A stretch of DNA of 64,000 bases from positions 65,642,957 to 65,706,956 of the forward strand of contig OZ026628.1 of NCBI GenBank assembly GCA_964020975.1, given 5' to 3'. The notes under the pieces were generated by a model. It did not search any database, was not told where the DNA came from, and saw nothing but the letters and a program-made list of their open reading frames with translations. The stretch comes from Hermodice carunculata (lineage: Eukaryota; Annelida; Polychaeta; Eunicida; Amphinomidae). A program made the position numbers and the translations under genes. Below are positions 12,385 to 24,655 of the stretch, piece by piece (positions within the stretch are counted from its first letter, which is position 1; each line of letters starts with the position of its first letter).

Positions 12385-13830
12385 CATGATAATCGCGTGC
12401 TCTGGTGACTGGAATCTGCTTTACGTAGTTGATACCATTAAGCCCTCTTCATGCAGTGTGTTAATTTTATTCAGTAGTTATCAACAATATACATTGACAA
12501 CGTAAAAAGAATGGTAACAGTCGACTTTATCCAGGAATCAAAAGCAGAGAAAAATAGCATATGAACATTATTTTTTGCCAACATTCTTTGTCTAAAGTCA
12601 AATTATAATCGGATACAATTTCAGTAACTTTATTCAGCCGTTCTGGAGCCTCACCACACGAAAAAGTCACAAAAAATAGGAAAAAATTGTAACCCCCAAA
12701 ATGATCTCATTTACCCCCCTGTGTCCCTATGTGCTATATCAAAGCAATTGGCCGAGTAGTCCATGATGTGAAGATTTTTCTTTTTTCTTTTCAAAAATCA
12801 ATCAAACAAGAGGATTTTGTGAACAGTCCGCACTTACCTGCAGTCACAAAGTTTAATTTCCCATAACTTTGTCAAAATTTACATATCCACATTAATTTCG
12901 CAACCATCCATTGCCTGAAGTCAAATTATACTATGATTAAATTTTGAGCAGTTTTGTTCAGTCTTTCTGGAGAAGAAGTCAAAAGTAGCCTTAACACAAA
13001 AATTCAGAAAAATATAAGAAAAAATACAGGCTACCCTAGTGGCCAAATAAGAACTAAGTGATCCCAGGTGACCCCATATATATATATATATCCCTTGGCA
13101 AGGGAGCTTTTCCAATGTTAAATGACTTGACGCGAACGACCAACTTCAACGTACAACCAAGGACCAGCAAAACTACCCCACAAACGACCACCTGTTTGAC
13201 CCCCCCCCCCCCCCCCCACACACACACACGCACAGACACAAGGCGGTCGCTCTAATTTAACCGCACCCAAGATTAACTTGGGTCGGGGAAACGGCATAGC
13301 TACATATAACCAGGCTTATGTTCCTGGTGTCTATTCACCGAGGTCCCAGGGCAAACGGTCTTTAGAGTATTTTAAAACATGACTTACTATTTTAATTTCA
13401 ATCTGCCTGCTTGGTGGTATCTGAAGCAGTTTTCATCGTTAGTTATAAACCAAAATGCATCACAATACCCTCGTATGCATGCATGTATGGTGATCGCCAT
13501 TTTTAACATGGCACAATGCATTGTGGGAGAGTCGCGAAACGGACAAAAAATGATGTGTTTGTCACAGTGAATCGCGGTAACGTGTTTTCACCACCATTTG
13601 CATTGTGGATGGATGAAAATGAACGTGGTGGGCAGAACATAATCATGTATCCCAATGTTGCACACGATCGTATTTGAATTCAAAATGCCTGGTACGTGAT
13701 CTTACTCTATGTTGACTACTGGGAGTGTACTGTTTTTGCATTTTGGACGTGTCACTGATACAATAAATCCCCCTTTTAGTCATTTTTTCCTATCAATTCA
13801 TCGTAGAAAATCTTTTACACTTTGATCGAA
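12385..13830 (+). repeat. Rep-A dispersed repeat, copy 2
   Basis: Aligns with copy 1 from its TGACTG start through AAGTCAAATTATA (about 12,596), AAGATTAACTTG and CGGGGAAAC (about 13,270-13,292) to the terminal block at 13,600-13,800. It contains a short (TA)n at 13,076-13,092 and a C17-(CA)n run at 13,200-13,230; copy 1 has a shorter C run at the equivalent place. An AATAATGAT stretch precedes its left end. Confidence 0.75.
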
Positions 13831-13969
13831 ATGTCATGGTTTTGAGGCACAAGCCAAAATAAAAACACAGTAAAATTAAACGAATTCATGATATCATTGT
13901 TGATTCGTGATTCCGGGCCTACAAAAACAGCGTTATGTCTTGCCTACATTTACATTTTGCTGACATGTT

Positions 13970-14340
13970 TTCTCGCTTTCATATCAACAAACAAATAAAT
14001 AAAAATCGCAGCGCCAACTGGTAGCCATAATAAGAACCAGGTGATTCCAGGTGACCCTGTCTGTAATATCTAAGCAATTGGCCAAGTTTTTCTTGATATG
14101 AAGAAATTGAAACAGAAATTTAAAAAAAAAAAACAATTATAAAATAATAAAGAATGGAAAAAAGGAAAAAAAAAATTGCATCATCATTTCCGTTGCGAAG
14201 TTGGGAAACGTCCACCAAGGGAGCATCAATGTGTAAAGCCCAAGCATTCTGTGCATCGGTTTTTGCGAACAAGTCGAAAATGTAAAAAGTTAAAGACACA
14301 CAAATGGACGGAGCATGGACAGACGGACGATGAACCTAAA
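13970..14340 (+). repeat. Rep-A dispersed repeat, partial copy 3
   Basis: Matches about 2,065-2,410 of copy 1: GCAGCGCC, an AGGTGA/ATGAGACCC region, a T-rich or A-rich run, then GCATCATC, GAGCATCAATGTG and AAGTCGAAAATG. It lies directly downstream of copy 2 and could be a tandem partial duplication. Confidence 0.65.
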
Positions 14341-14738
14341 CAGATTTCAATAGTTCTGCTGACTGACGAGCAGCCAAACCAAAAAATTGAAAGGTGGCTG
14401 TGTCCTCATGTTGCCTCCGTGTTTTTCATGAGGAGTTGCTGATTGCGACATCGTTTTAGGGTCCTTTGATATAAAACTGCTCCATGAATATGATACCTGA
14501 AGTTTGGAAAACACGACAGCAATCGTATGCGTGGTAATTCGGTTTGTTTATGTAAAGTGGCAGTGTAAGAAGTTTCCAATTGTATGACTCGCGTAGGATT
14601 ATCAGGTCCGTAGCGCTACCATAGATAACGTGTCTTGCAAACAAAATCCAATAAAATATATAGTCAAAATGAATCTCTACTTGACTTTCAGCGTGTTAAA
14701 CATTTTTATCAGCGACGGTGTCCTGACCGGATATGCTG

Positions 14739-14803
14739 ATTTTTTTTGTTTTTTTGTTTTTTTGTTTTTTTGTTTTTTTTTTGTTTTTGTTTTGTTTTTC
14801 TTT
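14739..14803. repeat. T-rich (TTTTTTTG)n tract
   Basis: Runs of five to eight T separated by single G. Confidence 0.9.
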
Positions 14804-14882
14804 TCTATTCACCACGCACCTTTTTTGCCAGTAGTATTACGTTTTTCACGTACACTATATGTGACCCAATGTTTCCTTGCAG

Positions 14883-14975
14883 ACAATGACATCCAGGAGA
14901 GCGACGTTAAGTTAGTGAATGAAGTCAGAGAGGACAATAAGTATGAAATGGTGTGGCTGAATGTGGCGAAATACG
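14883..14975 (+). CDS. Candidate internal exon (31 codons), unidentified
   Basis: A pyrimidine-rich TTTCCTTGCAG acceptor precedes a 93-base open stretch reading DNDIQESDVKLVNEV then REDNKYEMVWLNVAK, followed by GTATTA as a weak donor. It is richer in acidic residues and GC than its surroundings. The KYEMVWLNV word faintly recalls the start of stearoyl-CoA desaturases (KxExVWRNV), but no His-box exon is visible nearby, so that link is speculative. It could be an isolated or dead exon, or chance. Confidence 0.25.
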
Positions 14976-15541
14976 GTATTACCTTGCCTTCATTTTACTG
15001 TATTGTATCGGTCGTGTATGAAACAGTAAGCAGAAAAGACTCCGGTGACATATTCATCTGATGCACAGGTGAATGCATTCGTCCATTAATGAACGAAGTC
15101 TTGGAGTTACTTTTGTGTCCGCACGGAGGCGTATGAATGACCTTGAAGGAAAAAAAGACGATGCTAGACTCGACGACGGCTTCGCTTATAGCCAAAATAG
15201 TGAAAATGAACATGGACCACAACAATATATACTAAATTATCTTGCTCTGTCTTGCATTTTTGGTGACTTTAACTATTTTGATTTTTGTATGTGGGGTACA
15301 TGTCCGGGACAGTGTACAGCTTCTTTTGTAATATGGTAACTCAGTTCTTGTTTTGCCCTATGTGTCTTGTAATATACATTTTATGTATCCCACCATGTTC
15401 TGCTGCTGACCCCCCCACCCCCACCCCCGCCCTTCCCTATTAGTGACATTTCGATGTAATATATGGCGATCCAGCTGAAATAAATATGATTAAACTAAAA
15501 CATACATGTAGTATACTTTCATATATACACAAACACATGGG
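14976..15541. other. No firm feature; C-rich run near 15,402-15,432
   Basis: Short frames on both strands at 14,995-15,339 are not recognisable. A run of ACCCC-like units lies near 15,402-15,432. Confidence 0.45.
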
Positions 15542-15542
15542 G

Positions 15543-15636
15543 CCTACCTACCTACCTACCTACCTACCTACCTACCTACCTACCTACTTGGATGCATGCA
15601 TGCATACATACGTACATACATACATACATACATACA

Positions 15637-15666
<30 letters not shown>
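15543..15666. repeat. (ACCT)n then (ACAT)n tetranucleotide repeats
   Basis: About eleven ACCT units, a short TTGGATGCATG spacer, then about sixteen CATA units. Confidence 0.97.
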
Positions 15667-15667
<1 letters not shown>

Positions 15668-15834
15668 TATGGTTATCATCGTAATCTACAATATTGACCT
15701 CAGAGTTGAACTTGGGGACACACAGGTCAAGATTATCACCCAGTTGAAAAAAGTTGGTATGAACCGAATACCCAGACGTATGAACTGTTCAATTCTGTAG
15801 ATGGGTTTTCCATCCTTAAACTTGACTGACATAT

Positions 15835-16183
15835 GTTTCATTTTTATGACGGCTATAATGATGACGACGACTGCAATGATGATTGTGATTATGGTGATTA
15901 CGTTGATTTTATATTCTTTATGATTATAATTATCACAACCATAATTATCATAGCCATCATAGTCTCCTTCATAATAGAAAGCACAGTTATAAAAATCATC
16001 ATCAGAATTATAATCATAATCGCAATCATCATGATAGTTGTCATAATCATAATCATCATTATCCTTTTAGTTATAATCTCTGTTACCATCATCATTAATA
16101 TCGTCATCATCACATACATCGTAATAATCACAATCTTCACAATCACCTTAATCGTCATAGCAATTATATATTTTTTTGCATAA
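15835..16183. repeat. Cryptically simple ATC/ATA-rich region
   Basis: About 350 bases made almost only of ATC, ATA, ATT and GAT triplets in irregular order. Both strands stay open for 85-115 codons with Ile/Met-rich products. This is a decayed trinucleotide repeat, not a gene. Confidence 0.85.
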
Positions 16184-16640
16184 ATTATTTATTTCCCTAG
16201 TTTACCCCTCTGTGGCATAACGTAATGGTACATGGGCAACAACTTATAGCACAAATCTTGATAAAGTTAAGCCATTAAGAAAAAACAAACAAAAACAATT
16301 TTTAAGTATAATCACCCACTGTGTCTATAATGCCCATATATATGTCATTCTGAGAGCCTAAAAGTTAACAGATGTTTGTTATCGATAATGATCCTAACCG
16401 TTGTAATACTGCAGACTATGATTTTTATGTGACCTATCTTCGTTCTATAGATTAGATTAGATACCTTTTAATGCAATGTTTCTTGCATACATCATTACAT
16501 GCAGAGCTTCGCCAAATGTAATGGTGATAAAACTGGGATGTCGAGAAACTACTAATCCATTGTCACAGGCATAAAGACGAACAATACATAAATCACACAC
16601 AATTGACGCTGCTTGTACGTATGTTAAGAGGTATGTGTGA
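16184..16640. other. No recognised feature
   Basis: AT-rich sequence without a supportable gene or repeat. Confidence 0.5.
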
Positions 16641-16644
16641 ACAA

Positions 16645-17240
16645 TGATCGCTAATTCTCAACATTTGTCACAACATGTAAGCCACATGCACAAAAATGGA
16701 ACTTGCTGGTAACTTAATATAGTCATATATGTCCAGAGTTCCGTGAGAACTTTCAACTTGTCAACAGTTATGTGAATATGTAAGCTACACACACACCTAG
16801 CACTTATACCTTTTTACAATCGTTTATCATTATGGCCAGAGATAGGTCTACAGTAATTTCAACTTCTCAATCGTTGTTGCATATGTAAGCCACATGCCTT
16901 AATATATTCAATCATGCATACCCGGAGATGTGTGACCTATAGCGGTTGCCAGAAGCAGGCTCGACACCCCAGTGCCCCACATGAAATGCCAATGCAGCTG
17001 TTTTACCCATACGCTAGTGACAAATGCTGTGACTTTGAACCACAGAGATCAAAGTTACAGTTACCTTATGACTCACTATGTCGTGAAGGAGAATATTTAG
17101 TGTATAGACTTTGAAGCTCCCGTCATTAATAGAATATTTGTAGCCCAAACAAGGTTATGTGTACCGATGCTAGCTGTGACCTTGACCTACATAGTTCAAG
17201 GTCATGGTTGCCATATGACACACCATGTTGTGAAGGAGAA
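16645..17240 (+). repeat. Degenerate short tandem units (GTAAGCCACATGC)
   Basis: Three spaced units around 16,650-16,690, 16,735-16,795 and 16,845-16,905 share CAACTTxTCAACxGTT and TATGTAAGCYACA words. They are followed by two units with GTGACCT and CTATGTxGTGAAGGAGAATAT around 16,930-17,100 and 17,160-17,245. The GTGACC words link it loosely to the Rep-D and Rep-E style. Confidence 0.5.
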
Positions 17241-17261
17241 TATGATTGTATACCTCTCATC

Positions 17262-17492
17262 ATTTTTTTTTTTTTGCTGTAATAAGGGCTTTCTCTAAAT
17301 CGAATGTAAGTGTGTCTACTTTACGATGTAATTGCCAGAAAAACAAAAAAACAAACAAAAACAAACCAAAAAAAAAAACAAAAAAAAAAAAAAAAACAAA
17401 CAAAAACAAAAACAAAAACAAGAAAATAAACCAAAAACAAAAACCAACCAAACAAACACTCCCCTCCCCCCCCCCAAAAAAAACACACACAA
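17262..17492. repeat. T-run and A-rich (AAAAC)n/(CAAAA)n tract
   Basis: A T14 run at 17,262 and an A-rich AAAC block at about 17,336-17,490, ending in a C9 and A8 run. Frames here are compositional artefacts. Confidence 0.9.
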
Positions 17493-18448
<956 letters not shown>

Positions 18449-18479
18449 ACGCTTCATGATGTAAATTAAAGAACAATAG

Positions 18480-19215
18480 AGTTACAGTTCGGACTCGAAT
18501 TTTACATGAATACATCACTGTGACACAAATATTGGACCTCATGACCTAGTTTTGTAACATGGCACACCACCCTTGAATCACAATACAAGTGCACATAATG
18601 TCTGGTAAAACTGTGTCAAATATTAGGGGAATTATAACCTTCACAGAATTGTACATAGACAGGTAGCTCTCACCCTGATATTCTACTCAGTGACCTAGTT
18701 TTGTTCCATAACGTGTGTGTGTGTGAAGTTTTATAAAACTGAATTAGAAGCTTAAAAAATTAAACACGATTTTTCATGGAAAGGTCTCTGTGACCCAGAT
18801 AATTGACCTAGTTCTAAAACATGACACACTCGACGAAGTCTTGGGTCAATATACAAGTTTATATTATGTATGATGAAACTATATCAATAAAGTAATAATA
18901 AATATTATCAAAAGTACAACATGGACAGGATTTTACATGGAAAAGTCAATGTGACCCAGATACGTGACCTAATAACCTAGTTTGTTTCATAACACACTCT
19001 AGGGTTAAGCTCCAGGTGCAAGCAAAGTTTCATGAAACTAAGTCAAATATTAAAATTATTAATTATTGCAAAACTTGACTGGACAGGTCACTGTGACCCA
19101 GATACTTAGCCTAGTGATCTGGTTTTGTTTCGCTGCACACTCTTGGGCTATGATGCATGTGTCTGTGTAGTTTCACGAAACTGACTTGAATGCTTGAGAA
19201 ATTTGCAGCCCGGAG
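18480..19215 (+). repeat. Rep-E tandem array, about five diverged units
   Basis: Units of roughly 120-165 bases each carry CACTGTGACCCAGATA, then GACCTAGTTTTGTxxCATAACACACTC, then a short-range GTTTCATGAAACTGA word. Unit starts are near 18,508, 18,660, 18,775, 18,945 and 19,085. A reverse copy of the family is at 55,140-55,930. Confidence 0.7.
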
Positions 19216-19657
19216 AAGATTTTTCATGTTTGTGATTGGCTGGCTTCACATCCCAACGGAGATAGTCCGGAATTGCGAAAAAAAAAAGTGTTTTCAGCAT
19301 GCTGCAGCTTCTGTTTAAATAAAGTTTACTGAGTCAGGTTTGCTGTATCACAGAGTTGCTTCGTTGGTGGTTATATGGGTGCACTGTCTTCCATACCAGG
19401 TGGGAACTTTTTGGAAGGGAAGGACAATGATGTGAGCCTGGAAAGAGCACAGTTCATACACCTGTATAAAGCTGACATCCAGGTGTTGTTTCGCATTTCA
19501 ATTATCACAAATTAACGAGCTGGGAATTAATTGACAAAACTCCATCCATATTTTTCTGACATTTTTGTCTGTTAAATGCCACTCACAGAATTGAAAAATA
19601 CCAAAATGCTGATTTTTATACTGAAAAATGCTAATATGAATAATAGAAGGAATTATA

Positions 19658-20733
19658 ACTGTGGTCTGTGGCCTATTAGGGACAACTCTGTATGTATTGG
19701 GGCTCACATGGTCATGTTGTTTTTCTATTATCGTCTATCCAGCAAGTTAAAAGTGGGAAAACTTTTTGACAGCTGGCAGTACAGTTTTGAGTAATCTTAA
19801 CAACATTTACATGGATGGGGCATGCAAGATATGACCCCAGGACTGTAGATCACAAGGCAAATGGCTTTGGCTGTGGTATTATGTACCTTAGGCCAGCTTA
19901 TGTAAGGAGGAAAAAAAAGTTTTACACCCTCAGATTGGCAGTGAATATCAAGTTTAATAGTCTGAACCCCCCCCCCCAAAAAAAAAAAAAACAAAAAAAA
20001 TCATAAAGCATCACATGTATGTCACAAATCAATTTGCAAAGAAATGTCGCACCTATCGGTGGAACCACACCGCATAAATAGAAACAGGGTTCACTGCAAG
20101 GCATTTAACAAGTGTGCAGGCCATCCCTCCTTTTCTGACTGCTGGGTAGACAGATAGCTCCCATAGTCCTTTGTATTTGCAATACCTCACAGGTACCCCA
20201 CAGGTAATCATATGTGTGTATGAGAGATTAACAATGCTAATAGGATATGAATAAATTGTGCTAATCCCATTTATATTAGAGTTAGTAACTCTCTCTTTTA
20301 AACTTTTAATTTTGCGGCATTGTCATTGTAAGGCTAGATCCCCCATTCACATGCAGAGTGGTTTGTACAAAATCATGCGAAACTGATTTTGGGCATACCC
20401 GAAAAATGCTGACGGTACGGCTGGAGAAATCTTAGGTAAAATGTAAGTTTTTTAAATTTGTTTTTGTGTCTCCTCCCTTTTTTTAGTAGACAAAGACTTA
20501 CATGAATGTATGTCCTTTGACTGGGGTAAATCATTTAAAATCAGCCAAAATGACATACAAAATGTAAGGGCAGGACATGCAGGCAAGTGATTATATGTTT
20601 GCATCATAGCCCATTGTGTATATTATTCATATTTGACAGAAAATTAATGCAAATCCTTTGCAGAAAACAAGTCGTGGCGTCAGTTAAACATATTTAAAAA
20701 ATTTGATGAGTCCATTAGGTTACAGACCACAGT
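19658..20733. mobile_element. Candidate DNA transposon or MITE with inverted ends
   Basis: The left end at 19,658-19,683 starts ACTGTGGTCTGT and continues CCTA. The right end at 20,710-20,733 is its reverse complement, with twelve identical terminal bases and a few internal differences. The 1.08 kb interior has no recognisable transposase and no clear target duplication, so it would be non-autonomous. A C/A-rich run lies near 19,968-20,000. The same GTGATTGGCTGG word occurs just outside the right end and again at about 19,232. Confidence 0.4.
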
Positions 20734-21300
20734 TGTGATTGGCTGGTTGCGCATCCCAACGTTGCCCCCATAGCAGCCTCCCACACTAAAGCTACTGATG
20801 TCGACGCTCGTCGGAGTCTGTCCTTTATCGTGGCACTATTGTTTCTGTTACGCAACAGATGTAATTATGTTGATCGAAACGATAAGGTTGTTAAGCCCAG
20901 TGCGCCAATCAAACTGGCCCGGTTGTGATGTTTGTCAGCTGTAATTATTATTCATAAACTCGACGGGGGCCAATCAGATCTGACTTCCAGTTCGCAGGTC
21001 ACACAAACAAACAAGATTGAGGGAAAAAATTTGCTGGCCCACGTGTGGGTAAAAGGTGTCAACTACGGCGTGTACTGTGTTCTGACATTTATCGAGCAGC
21101 GAAACACAGATATACACGTGGTGATGTGTTGCCGTATATTTTATATTCGATTACATTCAAAGTATTGAAGGTCTTAAATTTGGCATTACTTCCATAAAAC
21201 TACTAATAAATTATTGAACCAAGAGTAAAACTTGCTCGTAACTTCGGAGAACTCCGGACACGCACGTGCTCTGAGATTTGTTGATCAATTTGACTTGAGC
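20734..21300. other. No recognised feature up to the gap
   Basis: Slightly less AT-rich than its neighbours (CGTCGGAG and ACGTGTGGG words). A 79-codon frame at 20,932-21,168 is unrecognised. Confidence 0.45.
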
Positions 21301-21500
21301 NNNNNNNNNNNNNNNNNNNNNNNNNNNNNNNNNNNNNNNNNNNNNNNNNNNNNNNNNNNNNNNNNNNNNNNNNNNNNNNNNNNNNNNNNNNNNNNNNNNN
21401 NNNNNNNNNNNNNNNNNNNNNNNNNNNNNNNNNNNNNNNNNNNNNNNNNNNNNNNNNNNNNNNNNNNNNNNNNNNNNNNNNNNNNNNNNNNNNNNNNNNN
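21301..21500. other. Assembly gap (200 N)
   Basis: Two hundred N bases. Long translated frames across it are artefacts. Confidence 1.
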
Positions 21501-22127
21501 ATCACGAATCATTATCAGAAATTTAACTTCCCGCCAAGAGCACTCAGGAATTTTAAACGCTGTGCCTAACTTGGACATTTTCTCCACCTCTGTCAGTTTT
21601 AAAACACAGGTATCTAGTTTCTTTTATGGTTAATTCTGACAGTTGGACACTCTTTACATTTTAAGTATTTATTGTCTCTTACCTATAATATTCCATGTAT
21701 TTATTTATATATACGGTTTTACTGGGTCTGTCATTGGGCCAGTTCCTGTTGACCCAGGGATGAAATAAATACAAAACAGCACACACATATTTCTAAATCA
21801 AATGGGAATACCCATGTCTCCCATTGGTAATGTAAAAGTTATGCAGTTGTCTCCATGCAAATTCTTTTCAAGTTACACTTTTACACGAAGATAAACAGTA
21901 TTATTGCCAATAATCTTATAAACTGCACAAATTCATATGATTTTTATTTATACAGTTTTACTCGACTTACCGCATGTACAACCATAATGTCCCCGCCGTG
22001 GATATGCTCAATTTTCAGATTGTATCCTTGCAGATAGACTGTACAAACTCCAATTCTACAATTTCTGATTTTGTTTACTTTGACCTCATCAAAAAAAATA
22101 ATAATAAATAAATTTAAAAAAAAAAAA
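21501..22127. other. No recognised feature
   Basis: AT-rich sequence between the gap and an (AAAT)n tract. Confidence 0.5.
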
Positions 22128-22128
22128 A

Positions 22129-22163
<35 letters not shown>

Positions 22164-22164
22164 A
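22128..22164. repeat. (AAAT)n microsatellite
   Basis: About nine AAAT units after a poly-A run. Confidence 0.95.
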
Positions 22165-22189
22165 GGATTGTGATCAGAGTAGGCCAGTC

Positions 22190-22935
22190 CTTGATAAAGA
22201 ACTTAAGTAACATACAGTTCAAAATAGTTCAAAATTGCTTAAAAAACACAGCAGTTCATTTTTTGCTGTTGGCTGAGGAAATTCCAAACTTGTTTGAATT
22301 TTCGCTGTTTTTACCTTTCCACCATCTACTTCATAGCCAAGGCATGTCACTTCAGATAGACCAAGTTCGATTCTGTATAAATTCACTGCCAGACCAGAGG
22401 AGGACAATCTTTTAAAGAATGTTCTAGTGGTTTCAAGATATTCAGTCCAACTTTTTGAGAAAATACAGGTATCATCAGGGTTACAGAAACTTCTAAACCA
22501 GCTGTCACATGCTCATTAACCAGGTAAATGTCGCGTTCTTTATTCCAAATGGCATCACATTACATTGAAAAAAAGCCCACCAAGTGTTACAAAACCTGAT
22601 ATTTCTTTAGCTTTTCAGTGACTGTCACCTTACAATAACTTTTAATTTGCTTGCAAAACATGCATTTTCAATCTTATCAATACAATCATCCACTGTAGTT
22701 ATTGGAAAGGCGGCTGATTTAGTCATCACTTTCACCTATCTAGAATCAAGGCAAAGTAGCTTTGAACGATCAGGGTTTGGAACCATTACAATAGGATTAC
22801 TGCAGGTACTTTTGCTTGGTTCTATAATATCAGAGCAAACAACCATATCAAAACTTTTCAAGAGTGAGGAAAGGACAACTTCTGTTAGTTTTGTTTTACT
22901 AGGGTTTAGTTGAAATTTTACATACAGTCTCAAGT
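22190..22935 (-). mobile_element. Ty3/gypsy-like pol fossil (reverse transcriptase part)
   Basis: Minus-strand frames show the reverse-transcriptase region of a Ty3/gypsy LTR element: the segment before the palm (IEPSKSTCSNPIVMVPNPD) and, further on, a CLGYEVDGGKVKTAK and FPQPTAKNEL connection region. It is a broken fossil with several interruptions. No LTR, gag, protease or integrase can be seen attached. It looks old and inactive. Confidence 0.8.
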
Positions 22936-23632
22936 AGGTACTAATGCAGACAATGTGATGCCGGCTGGGTGGTAGCGTTCATCTGCAACATACAGACCCA
23001 GTCACATTTACATACTTCATGTCATTGGTTCATTAATGATTACTGACCTGCTTGAGCTATTAAAGGTTGGACTTTCTCCTGGCTTTTCGTAAAGGAAATT
23101 TACTACAGTATGCTTTTGCTATGCATATTTGTAACACATTTCAGTTCCATAACCTGTTGTATGTTGAGCCCCAAGTTTTAATGGTAAAATGTATCACTGT
23201 TCTGTAGATGTCGTATGGAACGATAATAAGACAGGGCATGCTTGTCATCTATGTGTAGAGTTTGTGTAGGTACCCTCAATTATTTTATATGATGAAATTG
23301 TGTATTTTGTTTGCACCAGAAAGTCCATGTTTTTTATCAACTAATCCAACATTTCAAAAGTTTAGAAATGTCTAAATATAAATACGGGAGTGACAATTTC
23401 ACAAGTGTCAAAACTCACAGGGTTAAGCCTAAGGGTGCATCTTCTACATGGTTGGGGAAAAACTGATTCTTCCTACCATATCTAATCTGAGGTTTTAGGA
23501 TGGTCTTTGCTCCTAATGTGTCCGTCCGTCCTTTCACCCGTCTTTGCCATTCAACAATTAAACATTTTGGCTCCTCAAAAATCTTCATTCAGATTCATTC
23601 CAAACTTGGTGGTGATTTAACTTGAGTGTGTC
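22936..23632. other. No recognised feature
   Basis: No gene seen. A TGTCCGTCCGTCC word near 23,520 also occurs near 55,125 and may mark a short dispersed repeat. Confidence 0.45.
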
Positions 23633-23805
23633 CCTACCAAATTTGTTCAGCAGGTCAAGATCTAAATATTCTTCCCCATTCATTGAAAATACATACATAC
23701 ATACATACATACATACATACATACATACATACATACATACATACATACATACGTCCCTGCCAAATTTGTTCCGCAGGTCAAGGTCCAAGCATTCTTTCGT
23801 ATTAA

Positions 23806-23853
<48 letters not shown>

Positions 23854-23875
23854 ACATACATACATACATACATCT
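23633..23875 (+). repeat. Rep-F: two tandem units with (ACAT)n and (CA)n tails
   Basis: Two ~55-base blocks (about 23,633-23,690 and 23,752-23,812) share TCCCTxCCAAATTTGTTC and GCAGGTCAAGxTCxAA. The first is followed by (ACAT)n and the second by (CA)n plus (CATA)n. A third copy with a (CA)n tail is at 50,080-50,142. Confidence 0.7.
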
Positions 23876-24239
23876 CCAAAGTTGCTCCGTCTATTGCTTT
23901 GAGGTGACACAGGCTTATGTCTAGAAACTACAGGTCTTAATTTGAATAAACAGTGCTACGACTTTCTCATATGCTTTTTTTTTAAGAACTGGTGTGTGAT
24001 TTGTAAATTTCAACTTGTTCTCGCGTACTCTGCTCTGTATTCTCTCCACACTTAGCGGGAGCATAATTTGAATCAATTTCCATCAAACATATACATTCAC
24101 TGGCATCAGTACGCATGATGTTCATATAAATCCAATTGGTAAATGATATATTAGTGATATGCTAAGTGCCCAACCCTTGGAATGGGAAGCTTATGACATG
24201 GGGCTAGGTATTTTAATAAGTCTTATTTACAAACAATGT

Positions 24240-24655
24240 TCAAATTGTTTTGTGAAATCAGTCACAAACGTTGAAGCAGATGGCCTACTTTCTTCTTTTG
24301 CTGTTAACTCAGCTGACTGACGAGTCAGAAGAACTAAAAGTGACAGGCCTACCAGGTCTCTTTTCATTTTTGGTAGAAGTATTAAACTATGCGTTTTGAG
24401 TGGTTAGCCCTAGACATTTTGGAAATACTAAAGTCTGTAGTTAATGAAAAACATTTCAAAGGTTGAGAGGACCAGTTAAAAACTACCAGTGGCCTTTTAT
24501 GGGTGACTGCCTGTCTCAAGTCAGGAGTGAAATTTGTTTCTGCACATCGGTATTGGAACAGGAATATTGATGCTTTGGTAACTCTGGAATCTCTTTGCTG
24601 TCATTGTTGGTTTTGAAATTTATGAATATGGGTCATGTTTTTTGAACCAACACCC
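24240..24655 (+). repeat. Rep-C dispersed repeat, copy 2
   Basis: Co-linear with 5,100-5,535 and ending in the same ATGTTTTTTGAACCAA word. Confidence 0.65.

Noticed and set aside
21203-21633. 100-133 codon frames
   Set aside because: They are open only because they cross the run of N.
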